The notes: a model not told the origin generated them from the sequence alone. Counted from the first letter of the stretch, positions 17,822 to 25,164 are shown. The stretch: DNA of 64,000 nucleotides from an uncultured Pseudomonadota bacterium (GCA_902763155.1 CACWQS010000003.1:30192-94191), one strand, 5' to 3'. Numbers and translations are program-made.

Positions 17822-19918
17822 ATGAATAGTTTGGATACGAAAATAAACGATGTATTTCCTGGATGCGTTGTTAGAAAAGACTTGGTTAAAGAGGTCAAAG
17901 GCAACGCTATTGTGCCATCATACGTATTGGAATACTTGCTCGGACAGTATTGTGCTACAAATGATGAAGCAACAATAAATGCAGGAATTGAGTCGGTAAA
18001 AGAGATTTTGGCCAAACACTATGTTCATAGAAATGAAGCCGAACTCATTAAGTCATATATTAAGGAAAAAGGCCGCTATAAGGTTATTGATAAGATTTTT
18101 GCCGAATTGGATGAAAAAAATGACTGTTACCGCCTGACATTTTCAAATCTGGGCATCAGCAGAGTTTTGGTAGATGCGGAAACTGTTAGTAAAAAACATC
18201 CTCGTTTGTTGGTCTCCGGCGTTTGGTGCTTGGCCGATTTGGAATATCATTTTAGCGAAGATACAAATGAATGCCCGTGGGTATTGTCCTCAATTAAGCC
18301 AATCCAATTATCCCAGTTTAATTTTGATGACTTTAAGGAGAAACGTAGCAAATTTACGACAGATGAATGGATTGACTTGATTTTACAAAGTATCGGATTT
18401 AATCCGGAAATGTTAAGCCGTAGAAACAAATTATTGCAATTAGTGCGTCTTATACCATTCTGTGAACGAAACTATAATTTGATTGAATTAGGGCCGAAAG
18501 GAACAGGTAAATCGCATATTTATACCGAGTTTTCGCCTCACGGAACACTGATTTCCGGTGGAGAGGTAACAGTAGCAAAATTATTCGTTAATAACTCTAA
18601 AAAGCATAGTATCGGGCTTGTAGGATATTGGGATAATGTTGCTTTTGATGAATTTGCAGGACAACAAAAGAAGGTAGATAAGGCCTTGGTTGACATTATG
18701 AAAGGTTATATGGCCAACAAATCCTTCTCTCGCGGTGTAGAAACATTAGGCGCAGAAGCCTCTATGACCTTTATCGGCAATACAAAACATAACGTTCCAT
18801 TTATGCTGACACATTCCAACTTATTTGAAGAATTACCAGACAAGTATTTGGATTCGGCATTTTTGGATAGAATACATTTTTATATTCCTGGCTGGGAAAT
18901 TGATGTTATTCGGAACGAATTATTTACAACAGGTTATGGCTTTGTAGTAGATTATTATGCCGAAGTTTTGAAATATCTACGTAATTATGACTATTCCAAT
19001 GAATATAAAGAAACTATGGAATTGTCATCAGATATCTCAACACGTGATAGAGATGGCATTAACAAGACATTCTCCGGACTAATGAAGATAATTTATCCGA
19101 ATAAAGTAGCCACATATGAAGAAAAAGAAGAGTTGTTAAAGTTTGCTATGGAAGGAAGAAAGCGTGTTAAAGACCAACTTTTGCGTATTGATAGCACATT
19201 CCCTGCAACTGATTTCTCTTATATCAAAAGCGGCGGAGAAAAAGTAAAAGTTACCACATTAGAGGAAATTCAATATAAAGATATGTATCACGGTACGGTA
19301 ACAACCGCAGAATTTGATAAGCCTGAAGTGGAAGAAAGTACAGATAATGATACAGTTGAAACAACAAGCAACATTGATAACGATATTAAAGAACTTTTGC
19401 AACAGCCGGCTGAAAAGAAAGAAGAATTGAAGGAACAACATCTGACTTTTGCTGAAGGACAACTTGGTGTTACCTACGAAAAACTGTTTGCTCCGTATAT
19501 TAAGGGGGCAAAACATATAACAATAACAGACCCATATATTCGGAATGTATTCCAAACATTGAATTTGATGGAGTTTTTGGAACTTATTGAACAAAATAAG
19601 GCCGTAGCAGATGAAGTTTATGTGGAATTGATAACGACTACTGATGAAAACACTATAGAAATGCAAGAGAACAATTTTAAGCAGATAGAGTCATCTTGTT
19701 ATGCCCTGGGCATTAAGTTTTCATATAAGTTTGATTCCACAATTCATGCTCGCAGCATTGTAACGGATACCGGTTGGAAGATATCTTTGGATAGAGGTTT
19801 GGAAATCTACCAAAACTGCGAACGTAAAGACTTCTTTGCCTTTACAACACGCCTGCAAAAATATCGTCCATGCAAACAGTTTGAAGTAACGTATATCAAA
19901 CAGGAGGTTGAAGAATAA
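17822..19918 (+). CDS. brxL: BREX AAA+ protein BrxL with a C-terminal MIT_C-like domain
   Basis: A 698-residue protein. The first 480 residues match BrxL: the N-terminal NDVFPGCVVRKDLVKEVK segment, a Walker A GPKGTGKS at residues 224-231, and RRKRVKDQ-type helices ending in DFSYI. Type 1 BrxL normally continues into a Lon-protease-like domain, but I see no Lon signature here. After an acidic linker, residues about 540-695 resemble the MIT_C phospholipase D-like domain (ITITDPYIR, STIHARSIVTDTGWKIS, RGLEIY, then a final YRPCKQFEVTYI). BrxL forms DNA-binding rings in known systems. The fusion suggests a variant effector or partner-binding function. Confidence 0.9.
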   Translation: MNSLDTKINDVFPGCVVRKDLVKEVKGNAIVPSYVLEYLLGQYCATNDEATINAGIESVKEILAKHYVHRNEAELIKSYIKEKGRYKVIDKIFAELDEKNDCYRLTFSNLGISRVLVDAETVSKKHPRLLVSGVWCLADLEYHFSEDTNECPWVLSSIKPIQLSQFNFDDFKEKRSKFTTDEWIDLILQSIGFNPEMLSRRNKLLQLVRLIPFCERNYNLIELGPKGTGKSHIYTEFSPHGTLISGGEVTVAKLFVNNSKKHSIGLVGYWDNVAFDEFAGQQKKVDKALVDIMKGYMANKSFSRGVETLGAEASMTFIGNTKHNVPFMLTHSNLFEELPDKYLDSAFLDRIHFYIPGWEIDVIRNELFTTGYGFVVDYYAEVLKYLRNYDYSNEYKETMELSSDISTRDRDGINKTFSGLMKIIYPNKVATYEEKEELLKFAMEGRKRVKDQLLRIDSTFPATDFSYIKSGGEKVKVTTLEEIQYKDMYHGTVTTAEFDKPEVEESTDNDTVETTSNIDNDIKELLQQPAEKKEELKEQHLTFAEGQLGVTYEKLFAPYIKGAKHITITDPYIRNVFQTLNLMEFLELIEQNKAVADEVYVELITTTDENTIEMQENNFKQIESSCYALGIKFSYKFDSTIHARSIVTDTGWKISLDRGLEIYQNCERKDFFAFTTRLQKYRPCKQFEVTYIKQEVEE

Positions 19919-20316
19919 TGTGGGAAAATGTGTGTGAGTTATTTAAGAAAATAAGTGATTGGGGCGAAAATAACTTTTGGCTTGCACTATGTGTCGCAAT
20001 TATCGCGTTTATGCAATGGAGAACAAGTGAAAAACAAAGAAAACAAGATTTGTTTGATAAACGGTTTGAATTTTATAATAAATTAAAAAATATTTACTTT
20101 TCTATGCCCGAAAAGAAAAAAGCAGGGTTGAATCCATATTTAGAAGCAGAAGATTTATTCCCATTAACATCAGAAGCATTATGGCTATTTGGAGAAGATA
20201 TGGTTAAGGTATTGTCTGATTTAGTGGGAACAGAATTAGAAGAGGACGATAGATGTTTTAATAACTTACCTGAACATGTTGAAAATATTTTTAACAAATA
20301 TATGAAAGTTGACTAA
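19918..20316 (+). CDS. Small membrane-anchored protein coupled to brxL
   Basis: A 132-residue protein with one predicted membrane segment near residues 19-34, followed by a basic heptad region (SEKQRKQDLFDKRFEFYNKL) and an acidic C-terminal cytoplasmic part. Its ATG overlaps the brxL stop codon (TAATG), so it is translationally coupled and belongs to the BREX operon. This TM-plus-helix layout, with a D-x-R-F-E-x-Y segment, recurs in hypothetical proteins of defence islands, but I know no function. It is not part of the standard six-gene BREX set and may be an accessory. Confidence 0.75.
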   Translation: MWENVCELFKKISDWGENNFWLALCVAIIAFMQWRTSEKQRKQDLFDKRFEFYNKLKNIYFSMPEKKKAGLNPYLEAEDLFPLTSEALWLFGEDMVKVLSDLVGTELEEDDRCFNNLPEHVENIFNKYMKVD

Positions 20317-20320
20317 TAAT

Positions 20321-20488
20321 ATGGCCATATTAGTTTTAATTATCATCGGAGTTGTGATTTGGTTGATTATCGGGAGTGATAACCAAAAGCCGAAGAATGC
20401 AATACATCATCGCCAAAGCAAGGCTGATAAAGAGTTTGAAGATATGTATTTCAACGGTGCTTCGGGCGATGATATTGATGACTTTTAA
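20321..20488 (+). CDS. 55-residue small membrane protein at the end of the BREX operon
   Basis: An open frame starting four bases after the preceding stop. It begins MAILVLIIIGVVIWLIIG, a clear single membrane helix, and continues with a basic stretch and an acidic tail ending GDDIDDF. No good Shine-Dalgarno sequence is present, so translation probably depends on coupling to the gene before it. It ends exactly where the stop of the convergent winged-helix gene begins. It may be a membrane partner of the coupled gene upstream. No family recognised. Confidence 0.6.
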   Translation: MAILVLIIIGVVIWLIIGSDNQKPKNAIHHRQSKADKEFEDMYFNGASGDDIDDF

Positions 20489-21007
20489 TTAAGCCGCTTG
20501 CATTGTTTGCACCTGCTTAATCATCCAATCAATCTGCTCTTTGGTAACACCTTGAGCGAAAAAGATATTTTCTAACTGGGAAATCCGTAATTCAGCGTAA
20601 AACAGTTTATCATTCAGCGCAGAGTTATCTCTTTCCAGCGTATCTATACGGATTTGAGCCATTTCAAGTTCGTGCTTACAGTAATTCAAATCACGGAGAT
20701 AATTATCTTTTTCTTGTTTCAGCATCCTTTTATCCATATTACGCATATCCTCAATAATCGGTGGAAATTCTTTACCTGTATAGGCTAAATGGCGGCGACC
20801 TTTATCATCTTTGGCTTCCATAATATATCCAAAGTCTTTTAACTCTTTAAGTGCTTTTCTAACGGTATCAGGTTTAACATTAACACATTTACCAATGTAT
20901 TCATTGTTACCGAAGAATGTAGGACTTTTGGGATTTTTGGTGCGATAGATAACTAATTGCAAGATTTCACGTTGGGTTAATGACAATTCACTTTGACTTC
21001 TACTCAT
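20489..21007 (-). CDS. Winged-helix DNA-binding protein with C-terminal coiled coil (possible replication initiator)
   Basis: A 172-residue protein. Residues about 8-75 form a winged helix-turn-helix (LTQREILQLVIYRTKN, then NVKPDTVRKALKELKDFGYI), of the HTH_36 type found in plasmid replication initiators and some regulators. Residues about 90-150 form a long coiled coil (EMAQIRIDTLERDNSALNDK). The gene faces away from a six-copy iteron array that starts 55 bases upstream of its ATG and is followed by AT-rich DNA, which is how initiators and self-regulators are arranged. It is short for a complete RepA. A transcriptional autoregulator is the alternative. AAGGA precedes the ATG. Confidence 0.7.
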   Translation of the reverse strand: MSRSQSELSLTQREILQLVIYRTKNPKSPTFFGNNEYIGKCVNVKPDTVRKALKELKDFGYIMEAKDDKGRRHLAYTGKEFPPIIEDMRNMDKRMLKQEKDNYLRDLNYCKHELEMAQIRIDTLERDNSALNDKLFYAELRISQLENIFFAQGVTKEQIDWMIKQVQTMQAA

Positions 21008-21035
21008 TTTATTTCCTTATAAATTCATTTCATAG

Positions 21036-21047
21036 ATATTTATCAGG
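21036..21047 (-). promoter_or_regulatory. Element-specific motif CCTGATAAATAT (copy 2)
   Basis: The exact 12-mer CCTGATAAATAT in sense orientation lies 28 bases before the winged-helix gene, between it and the iteron array. See the copies at 5549 and 21690. Confidence 0.4.
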
Positions 21048-21061
21048 AAAAATGTGGCTTT

Positions 21062-21191
21062 GGCACGTATATCCGTCCTTTGGCATCTATATCCGCTATT
21101 TTGGGTATTTAAGGCACGTATATCCGTTTTTAGTGGCACTTATATCCGAAATTCTGGCATCTATATCCGTTTTTGGCGGCATCTATATCCG
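21062..21191. repeat. Array of six iterons, GGCAYNTATATCCG
   Basis: Six 14-base direct repeats begin at 21062, 21082, 21113, 21135, 21156 and 21178: two of GGCACGTATATCCG, one of GGCACTTATATCCG and three of GGCATCTATATCCG. The start-to-start distances of 20, 31, 22, 21 and 22 bases all fall near whole numbers of helix turns, so every copy faces the same side of the DNA. They lie directly upstream of the winged-helix gene. This pattern is typical of plasmid or ICE replication origins bound by an initiator, or of a cooperative operator. Confidence 0.85.
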
Positions 21192-21242
21192 CCTTTGAAT
21201 TTTCAAACCCCTTATGGAATAAGGCTTACAAGGTGATTTTTT

Positions 21243-21291
21243 GCTCCTATAATATAATTAAAATATAAGAAAACATATATTATAATAGAGC
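21243..21291. repeat. AT-rich inverted repeat next to the iterons
   Basis: GCTCCTATAATATA pairs with TATATTATAATAGAGC apart from a one-base indel, across a spacer of nearly pure A and T. It lies about 50 bases after the last iteron. It could be the melting region of an origin, a pair of divergent TATAAT promoters, or a hairpin. The wider gap to 21751 otherwise holds the hairpin at 21531 and the motif at 21690. Confidence 0.5.
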
Positions 21292-21530
21292 CTTTTTCCT
21301 TTGGAATTAAAATAGAAACCGAATTAAATCAAGTCAATTTCCTGATGAATTTATGATAACTGATTCGGGTAATTTAAAGCAAAAATAAAATCCGCAATTT
21401 ATAGCGAAAATAATATTGACGACAAATGACTCGCCTAAAATACGAAGGTCAGATTAACGGATAACAAAATCAAAGGGAAAATGGAAATTCGGTGGGCGTG
21501 GTGCTTTTCGCTGGGCGGCGATAACAAAAA

Positions 21531-21552
21531 GCAGCATACTGGGATATGCTGC
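21531..21552 (-). terminator. Hairpin with T-run on the minus strand, possible end of a small RNA
   Basis: GCAGCATA and TATGCTGC flank a six-base loop, and the minus strand continues with TTTTTG, a good intrinsic terminator. No convincing minus-strand protein gene lies upstream, so it may end a small RNA starting near 21,700. A second small hairpin (AGCAGA and TCTGCT, about 21589-21602) lies in that stretch. Confidence 0.45.
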
Positions 21553-21689
21553 CAAGTTAAAATGAAATTTATTGTAGAAACAATACGAGCAGAAATCTGC
21601 TACACAAATATTTATCTGGATTTTATCGTTATTCGCCATCAAAAAATTATCATTTTCATTTTTGTTCAAACCAAAATCAGCAAATTGCT

Positions 21690-21701
21690 CCTGATAAATA
21701 T
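21690..21701 (+). promoter_or_regulatory. Element-specific motif CCTGATAAATAT (copy 3)
   Basis: The exact 12-mer CCTGATAAATAT in sense orientation lies 50 bases before the first ankyrin gene. A variant, CCCATAAATAT, precedes the gene at 22739, and a looser version precedes recombinase copy 2. Confidence 0.4.
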
Positions 21702-21751
21702 TTTTGTGAGGGAAACTCACACAATTAACGTTAGAAACAATAGGAGTTGAA

Positions 21752-22369
21752 ATGATTGAAAAGTTTAATCAAGAAGATAATAGTTACACCCATTACATTC
21801 ATATTTCAGAATTTGAAAAGTTTTGCGAAGGCGTAAAGAAAATTAGCAATCGCATTAAATACGAAACTTTTGGTGAAGAACCAGACGAAAGTGAGTTCAA
21901 CGGAGAATATCATCTTATAATTGACGATGCCAAGAGTTTGGAAGATTGTATCAAAACTCAAGCAAATGACAACGTAGAAGCCATATTTGGAATGTATCGT
22001 GGCAGTTTTTTATTGGAATGCTGCTTACGTAGTGCTGGTCTTGAAGGTATAGAATATCTGATAGACAGAGGTGCCGAAATTAACAGAACCAATGTTTTAG
22101 GCGACAATGCTTTACATATGTTAGTCTTAAATGAAAATATGGCAGAAGAAAACAAAATTAAAGCCGCTCAAATATTGATTGATAAAAGTATTGATGTCAA
22201 TCGCCCGAATATTAGAATGGAAACGCCATTGATGGCAGCATTAAACCATTTGGAATTTGATGTAGCAAGCCTTCTGATTGATAATGGCGGATACATTTTA
22301 AGACCACCAGCACAGAAAGAAACTGAAGACAATTCAACCAAAGAGAACACAGAAAAGACAATCAATTAG
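21752..22369 (+). CDS. Ankyrin-repeat protein 1
   Basis: A 205-residue protein. After an N-terminal part of about 75 residues without known motif come ankyrin-like repeats: GIEYLIDRGAEINRTNVLGDN, the ALHMLVLNEN block, AAQILIDKSIDVNRPN, TPLMAALNHLEFDVASLLID. The C-terminus is charged and probably disordered. Ankyrin repeats bind other proteins; the partner is unknown. A GGAGTT sequence precedes the ATG and a clear terminator follows the gene, so it is a single-gene unit. A second ankyrin gene lies 600 bases further on. Confidence 0.8.
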   Translation: MIEKFNQEDNSYTHYIHISEFEKFCEGVKKISNRIKYETFGEEPDESEFNGEYHLIIDDAKSLEDCIKTQANDNVEAIFGMYRGSFLLECCLRSAGLEGIEYLIDRGAEINRTNVLGDNALHMLVLNENMAEENKIKAAQILIDKSIDVNRPNIRMETPLMAALNHLEFDVASLLIDNGGYILRPPAQKETEDNSTKENTEKTIN

Positions 22370-22401
22370 AAAAAAAAGTCCTTATAAATTTACCTGTCAG
22401 A

Positions 22402-22426
22402 CCGCTACGGAAACGTGGCGGTTTTT
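22402..22426 (+). terminator. Intrinsic terminator after ankyrin gene 1
   Basis: CCGCTACG pairs with CGTGGCGG (one G-T pair) around GAAA-type loop bases and is followed by TTTTT. Confidence 0.8.
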
Positions 22427-22739
22427 ATTTTATACATCTTCTGATGGCACCGTTGGCTTCTCTTAAACGTCCTGCGGCATAGATAAGTTTTTCATACTGT
22501 TTGGCTTTTTGGATTTTTTCCTGCTGGCGGAATATATAGAACAGTTTGTTTTCCAACACTTCGCATTCTTCGGCTAAACCTTGCAAAATGTCATTTGTGG
22601 ATGCTGTATCATCTTCCTGCAAAACCTCATAACTGGATATATCCTTGCAATGTCTGCCCAAATAAGCATCCATTTCCTCACGGTTTTCAAAGAATTTATA
22701 GCCTTTGCGGTTTTTAATCGTTTCAATCAACACTTTCAT
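22425..22739 (-). CDS. Hypothetical helical protein
   Basis: A 104-residue protein, unrecognised. The N-terminus MKVLIETIKNRKGYKFFENR is followed by a largely helical, charged C-terminal half (EECEVLENKLFYIFRQQEKI) that could form a coiled coil. AAGGAG precedes the ATG, and a variant of the CCTGATAAATAT motif lies about 25 bases upstream. It converges on ankyrin gene 1 and shares that terminator region. No function is proposed. Confidence 0.6.
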   Translation of the reverse strand: MKVLIETIKNRKGYKFFENREEMDAYLGRHCKDISSYEVLQEDDTASTNDILQGLAEECEVLENKLFYIFRQQEKIQKAKQYEKLIYAAGRLREANGAIRRCIK

Positions 22740-22861
22740 TTCTGCTCCTTATGCTCTATAAAGATATTTATGGGAAATTTTTTTACGAATCAAACCATTG
22801 AATTTAAAAGAAAATCATGTAGAATCATGGGCTTATGTGCATTTTTTTATTAAAAAAGTGC

Positions 22862-22890
22862 TTGACAAGCGATTCTTGGCATGTTTAAAT
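22862..22890 (+). promoter_or_regulatory. Candidate promoter for the ankyrin 2, DUF3768, DUF1737 operon
   Basis: A perfect -35 TTGACA (22862-22867) is followed after 17 bases by TTAAAT. It lies 65 bases before the first gene of the operon. Confidence 0.5.
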
Positions 22891-22954
22891 CATAGGTGAA
22901 AAGTGAATTTATAACCAACTTGTCCCACTTTAAGCGGACTAAAAGGAGACTAAA

Positions 22955-23548
22955 ATGAATACAGATATTAAAGTGAGTCCGTCTCACGAATTACTTGAAG
23001 AACTTAAAACAGCCGTTTTTAACTATGATTTTTTAGCCATAGAAGCATCTTTAAGAAAAGGTGCTAAATGCAATCTGCCGTATAATCATCAGGGTTGGAC
23101 ACCATTTCTTCGGGCTTGCAGAGAGTTTGATGAAACAGAGATTATAGAATTGTTTTTGAAACACGGTGCCAAAATCAACAGCAAAAACAAAGATGGTGAA
23201 ACACCTCTGCATATTATGGCGCAGCATCGCAGTTCTTATGATTGTCTGGAATTGCTGATTGTTGAAGGTGCCAATGTGGATGCTCAAGACAATGACGGTT
23301 GGACACCGTTGATGAACGCCGTGCATCATCCGCAGGCAATGATACGCAAAGATGTGATTTATGGCTTGGCGCACAATTCGGACACTTCTATTAAGAATAA
23401 AGAAGGCAAGACCGCCTATGACATTGCAAAGGAAAACAAAGCCTTTGATGATGAAAAACTTTTGCTCATATTGAAGCCAGTTGATGACCTGACCGAAGAC
23501 GATTGGCACGAGATTTTTCAAAATGCTATGGGAGGAAACAATGAATAA
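22955..23548 (+). CDS. Ankyrin-repeat protein 2
   Basis: A 197-residue protein made mostly of ankyrin repeats: AIEASLRKGAKCNLPYNHQG, the WTPFLRACREFDE block, IIELFLKHGAKINSKNKDGE, TPLHIMAQHRSSYDCLELLI, and VDAQDNDGWTPLMNAV. Repeat consensus residues (G-A-x-x-N, D-G-x-T-P-L) are well kept. The C-terminal 30 residues are acidic. AAGGAG lies well placed before the ATG. The gene overlaps the following DUF3768 gene by eight bases, which indicates an operon and coupled expression. Confidence 0.88.
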   Translation: MNTDIKVSPSHELLEELKTAVFNYDFLAIEASLRKGAKCNLPYNHQGWTPFLRACREFDETEIIELFLKHGAKINSKNKDGETPLHIMAQHRSSYDCLELLIVEGANVDAQDNDGWTPLMNAVHHPQAMIRKDVIYGLAHNSDTSIKNKEGKTAYDIAKENKAFDDEKLLLILKPVDDLTEDDWHEIFQNAMGGNNE

Positions 23549-23861
23549 TAACATTGCCGCCCGTAATGATGCCTTTCGTAAGAATTTATCGCAAGGCACG
23601 TTGGTATTAACGCAAGGCATTCGGAGCAATACCTCCGATGACATCAAGGAAATCATAACCAAAGTGCGAAACTTTGATACTTTTGATGAAAACAACGACC
23701 CTTACAATGAGCACGATTTTGGTGCTTTTGACTATAAAGGTAAAAAGGTTTTTTGGAAGATTGATTACTATGACCGCAAATTTCTGTATCTCTCGCCAGA
23801 TGTGAGCAATCCAAGGGTAACAAACAAAGTGATGACTATAATGTATGCGGAGGAATATTAG
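23541..23861 (+). CDS. DUF3768 protein
   Basis: A 106-residue protein matching the DUF3768 family: NDAFRKNL, then VLTQGI, VRNFDTFDENNDPYNEHDFG, VFWKIDYYD and the C-terminal VMTIMYAEEY. This family is common on alphaproteobacterial plasmids and islands and has no known function. The ATG at 23541 has GGAGG five bases upstream; an earlier in-frame start at 23523 has no such site. It overlaps the ankyrin gene before it, and the next gene begins two bases after its stop. Confidence 0.88.
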   Translation: MNNNIAARNDAFRKNLSQGTLVLTQGIRSNTSDDIKEIITKVRNFDTFDENNDPYNEHDFGAFDYKGKKVFWKIDYYDRKFLYLSPDVSNPRVTNKVMTIMYAEEY

Positions 23862-23862
23862 G

Positions 23863-24039
23863 ATGATAAAGTATGATGTAGTATGTGATACCTTCTTGGA
23901 TGACCTGATAAAAGCGGTCAATGAGAAAATCAAAAAAGGCTGGCAACTGGTTGGCGGAATAGCGACTATGACCCATCAGCCAAGATATACGGTTTTTTAC
24001 CAAGCAATGATTAAAGAAGTAAAACCCAAAGAGAAATAA
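23863..24039 (+). CDS. DUF1737-like small protein
   Basis: A 58-residue protein of the DUF1737 type: KYDVVCDTFLDDLIKAVNEK followed by KGWQLVGGIA and YTVFYQAMIK. These are small proteins of unknown function frequent on bacterial mobile elements. The ATG at 23863 is chosen because the family starts just before K-Y-D-V-V; an upstream in-frame start at 23845 would add six residues. It ends the three-gene operon. Confidence 0.75.
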   Translation: MIKYDVVCDTFLDDLIKAVNEKIKKGWQLVGGIATMTHQPRYTVFYQAMIKEVKPKEK

Positions 24040-24050
24040 CATTTTAGTGA

Positions 24051-24091
24051 GAAAGGCTGCGAGACTTAATTCCTTTCACTTGTAGCCTTTC
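24051..24091 (+). promoter_or_regulatory. Hairpin before the short tyrosine recombinase
   Basis: GAAAGGCTGC pairs with GTAGCCTTTC (nine of ten positions) across a 21-base loop. It is not followed by a T-run, and lies just before the ribosome-binding site of the next gene, so it may affect that gene's translation or be a weak terminator. Confidence 0.35.
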
Positions 24092-24105
24092 ATAGGAGAC
24101 CGACT

Positions 24106-24690
24106 ATGACTAACAGTGAATTTGTTGATGATAAGAAGATTAAAGACATTCTGACCTATATCCGCTCTATGAAGCACGCCGAGCAAATTCGGATGATGTT
24201 TCTTTGCAGCCTAAACGGTTTGAGAAGTATAAACTTTGCTTATTTGCAGGTCAAAGACTGTTACAATTCTGACCTCAAGCCGAAGGATGTTATCAATTTG
24301 GACTATGATAAAAACAAGGGCAAGCATAAATGTTCATACTTTATGAATAGCCAGATGAAAAAAGAACTCTCTGACTATTTGAAGTATTTGCAGGGCAAAT
24401 GGGGCGAAAGTTTAACGCCTGAAACATATCTTTTCACTTCGCAGAAATTAAATAAACCCTATAACCGAGTAAGCATTAGCCGCTTATTCAGTTCCATTTA
24501 TAACAAGTTTGGAATCAAGGGAGCAAGCCATTTGGGGCGGCATTTGTTTGTTTCAAAATTGGTCAATGCAGGAGTGAATATTTGCATTGTGCAGCGGCTC
24601 GCAAATCATAGTCAAATTTCAACAACTCAAAGATATTTTAATTATAATGAGCAAATGCTTGTAAATGCTGCAGAAAATGCCAAAATATAG
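24106..24690 (+). CDS. Minimal tyrosine recombinase (catalytic domain only)
   Basis: A 194-residue phage-integrase-family protein. The catalytic arginine lies in SLNGLRSINFAYLQ, a beta-hairpin lysine in the DKNKGKHKC region, then HLGRHLFVSKL supplies His and Arg, ANHSQISTTQRYF supplies the last His and the nucleophilic Tyr. The N-terminal core-binding domain of full-length integrases is missing, so the protein consists of little more than the catalytic fold. AGGAG lies before the ATG. It may act on the element (resolution, excision) or be a domesticated fragment. It is a second tyrosine recombinase besides the integrase at the tRNA end. Confidence 0.85.
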   Translation: MTNSEFVDDKKIKDILTYIRSMKHAEQIRMMFLCSLNGLRSINFAYLQVKDCYNSDLKPKDVINLDYDKNKGKHKCSYFMNSQMKKELSDYLKYLQGKWGESLTPETYLFTSQKLNKPYNRVSISRLFSSIYNKFGIKGASHLGRHLFVSKLVNAGVNICIVQRLANHSQISTTQRYFNYNEQMLVNAAENAKI

Positions 24691-24691
24691 T

Positions 24692-25063
24692 ATGAATAGA
24701 CTATGGTTTTTGAGCCATTTTGACTGGATTTTTGCAAATCGGAGCAAAATTAAGACCAGACCGTGCGCAAATTTCATCGTCACGGGATTTGTGATTAACG
24801 CTTTCGCTTGCCCGTATTATGCCTACAAAATTGATAAAATTACACTCGGAAATTTAATTGACCTATGGGACAAAGGCTTTATTTATAAGGGATTTCCGCT
24901 AATTCATTACCGAATTTCGCACGGCGATACATCTACCCACATTGCCTACATTTACCACGGAAAAGTTTTCCGTCACCGATTTTTATGGAATGATGAAAAA
25001 AAATATGTTCCAACAGAAGAAGTAAAATTGATTTTTCGCAATTTGCGAAAATCAAAACTATAA
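24692..25063 (+). CDS. Hypothetical protein after the short recombinase
   Basis: A protein of about 123 residues if translation starts at 24692, two bases after the recombinase stop; an in-frame ATG at 24665 inside that gene would add nine residues. It begins MNRLWFLSHFDWIFANRSK and contains many aromatic and basic residues (YHGKVFRHRFLWNDEKKYV). No motif, signal peptide or clear membrane helix. There is no strong Shine-Dalgarno sequence, so coupling to the recombinase is likely if it is expressed. Confidence that it is a gene is moderate. Confidence 0.5.
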   Translation: MNRLWFLSHFDWIFANRSKIKTRPCANFIVTGFVINAFACPYYAYKIDKITLGNLIDLWDKGFIYKGFPLIHYRISHGDTSTHIAYIYHGKVFRHRFLWNDEKKYVPTEEVKLIFRNLRKSKL

Positions 25064-25164
25064 ATTTTTCAATGCAGATTGGTAACAATCCGACAGATTT
25101 TGCTTTAATTTTTGGTAAAATTAAAATAAAATACCGCTAATTATAGCATAAAGGTATCTTATAT

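Noticed and set aside
21062..21191. Iteron array as a CRISPR array
   Set aside because: The repeats are only 14 bases with gaps of 6 to 17 bases, and no cas genes are near.
21454..21750. Two overlapping frames of about 88 residues, one on each strand, in the iteron-side gap
   Set aside because: Neither has a ribosome-binding site or credible protein features, and a terminator hairpin lies inside both.
23051..23695. 214-residue open frame opposite ankyrin gene 2
   Set aside because: It is antisense to the ankyrin and DUF3768 genes, both of which have clear family motifs.
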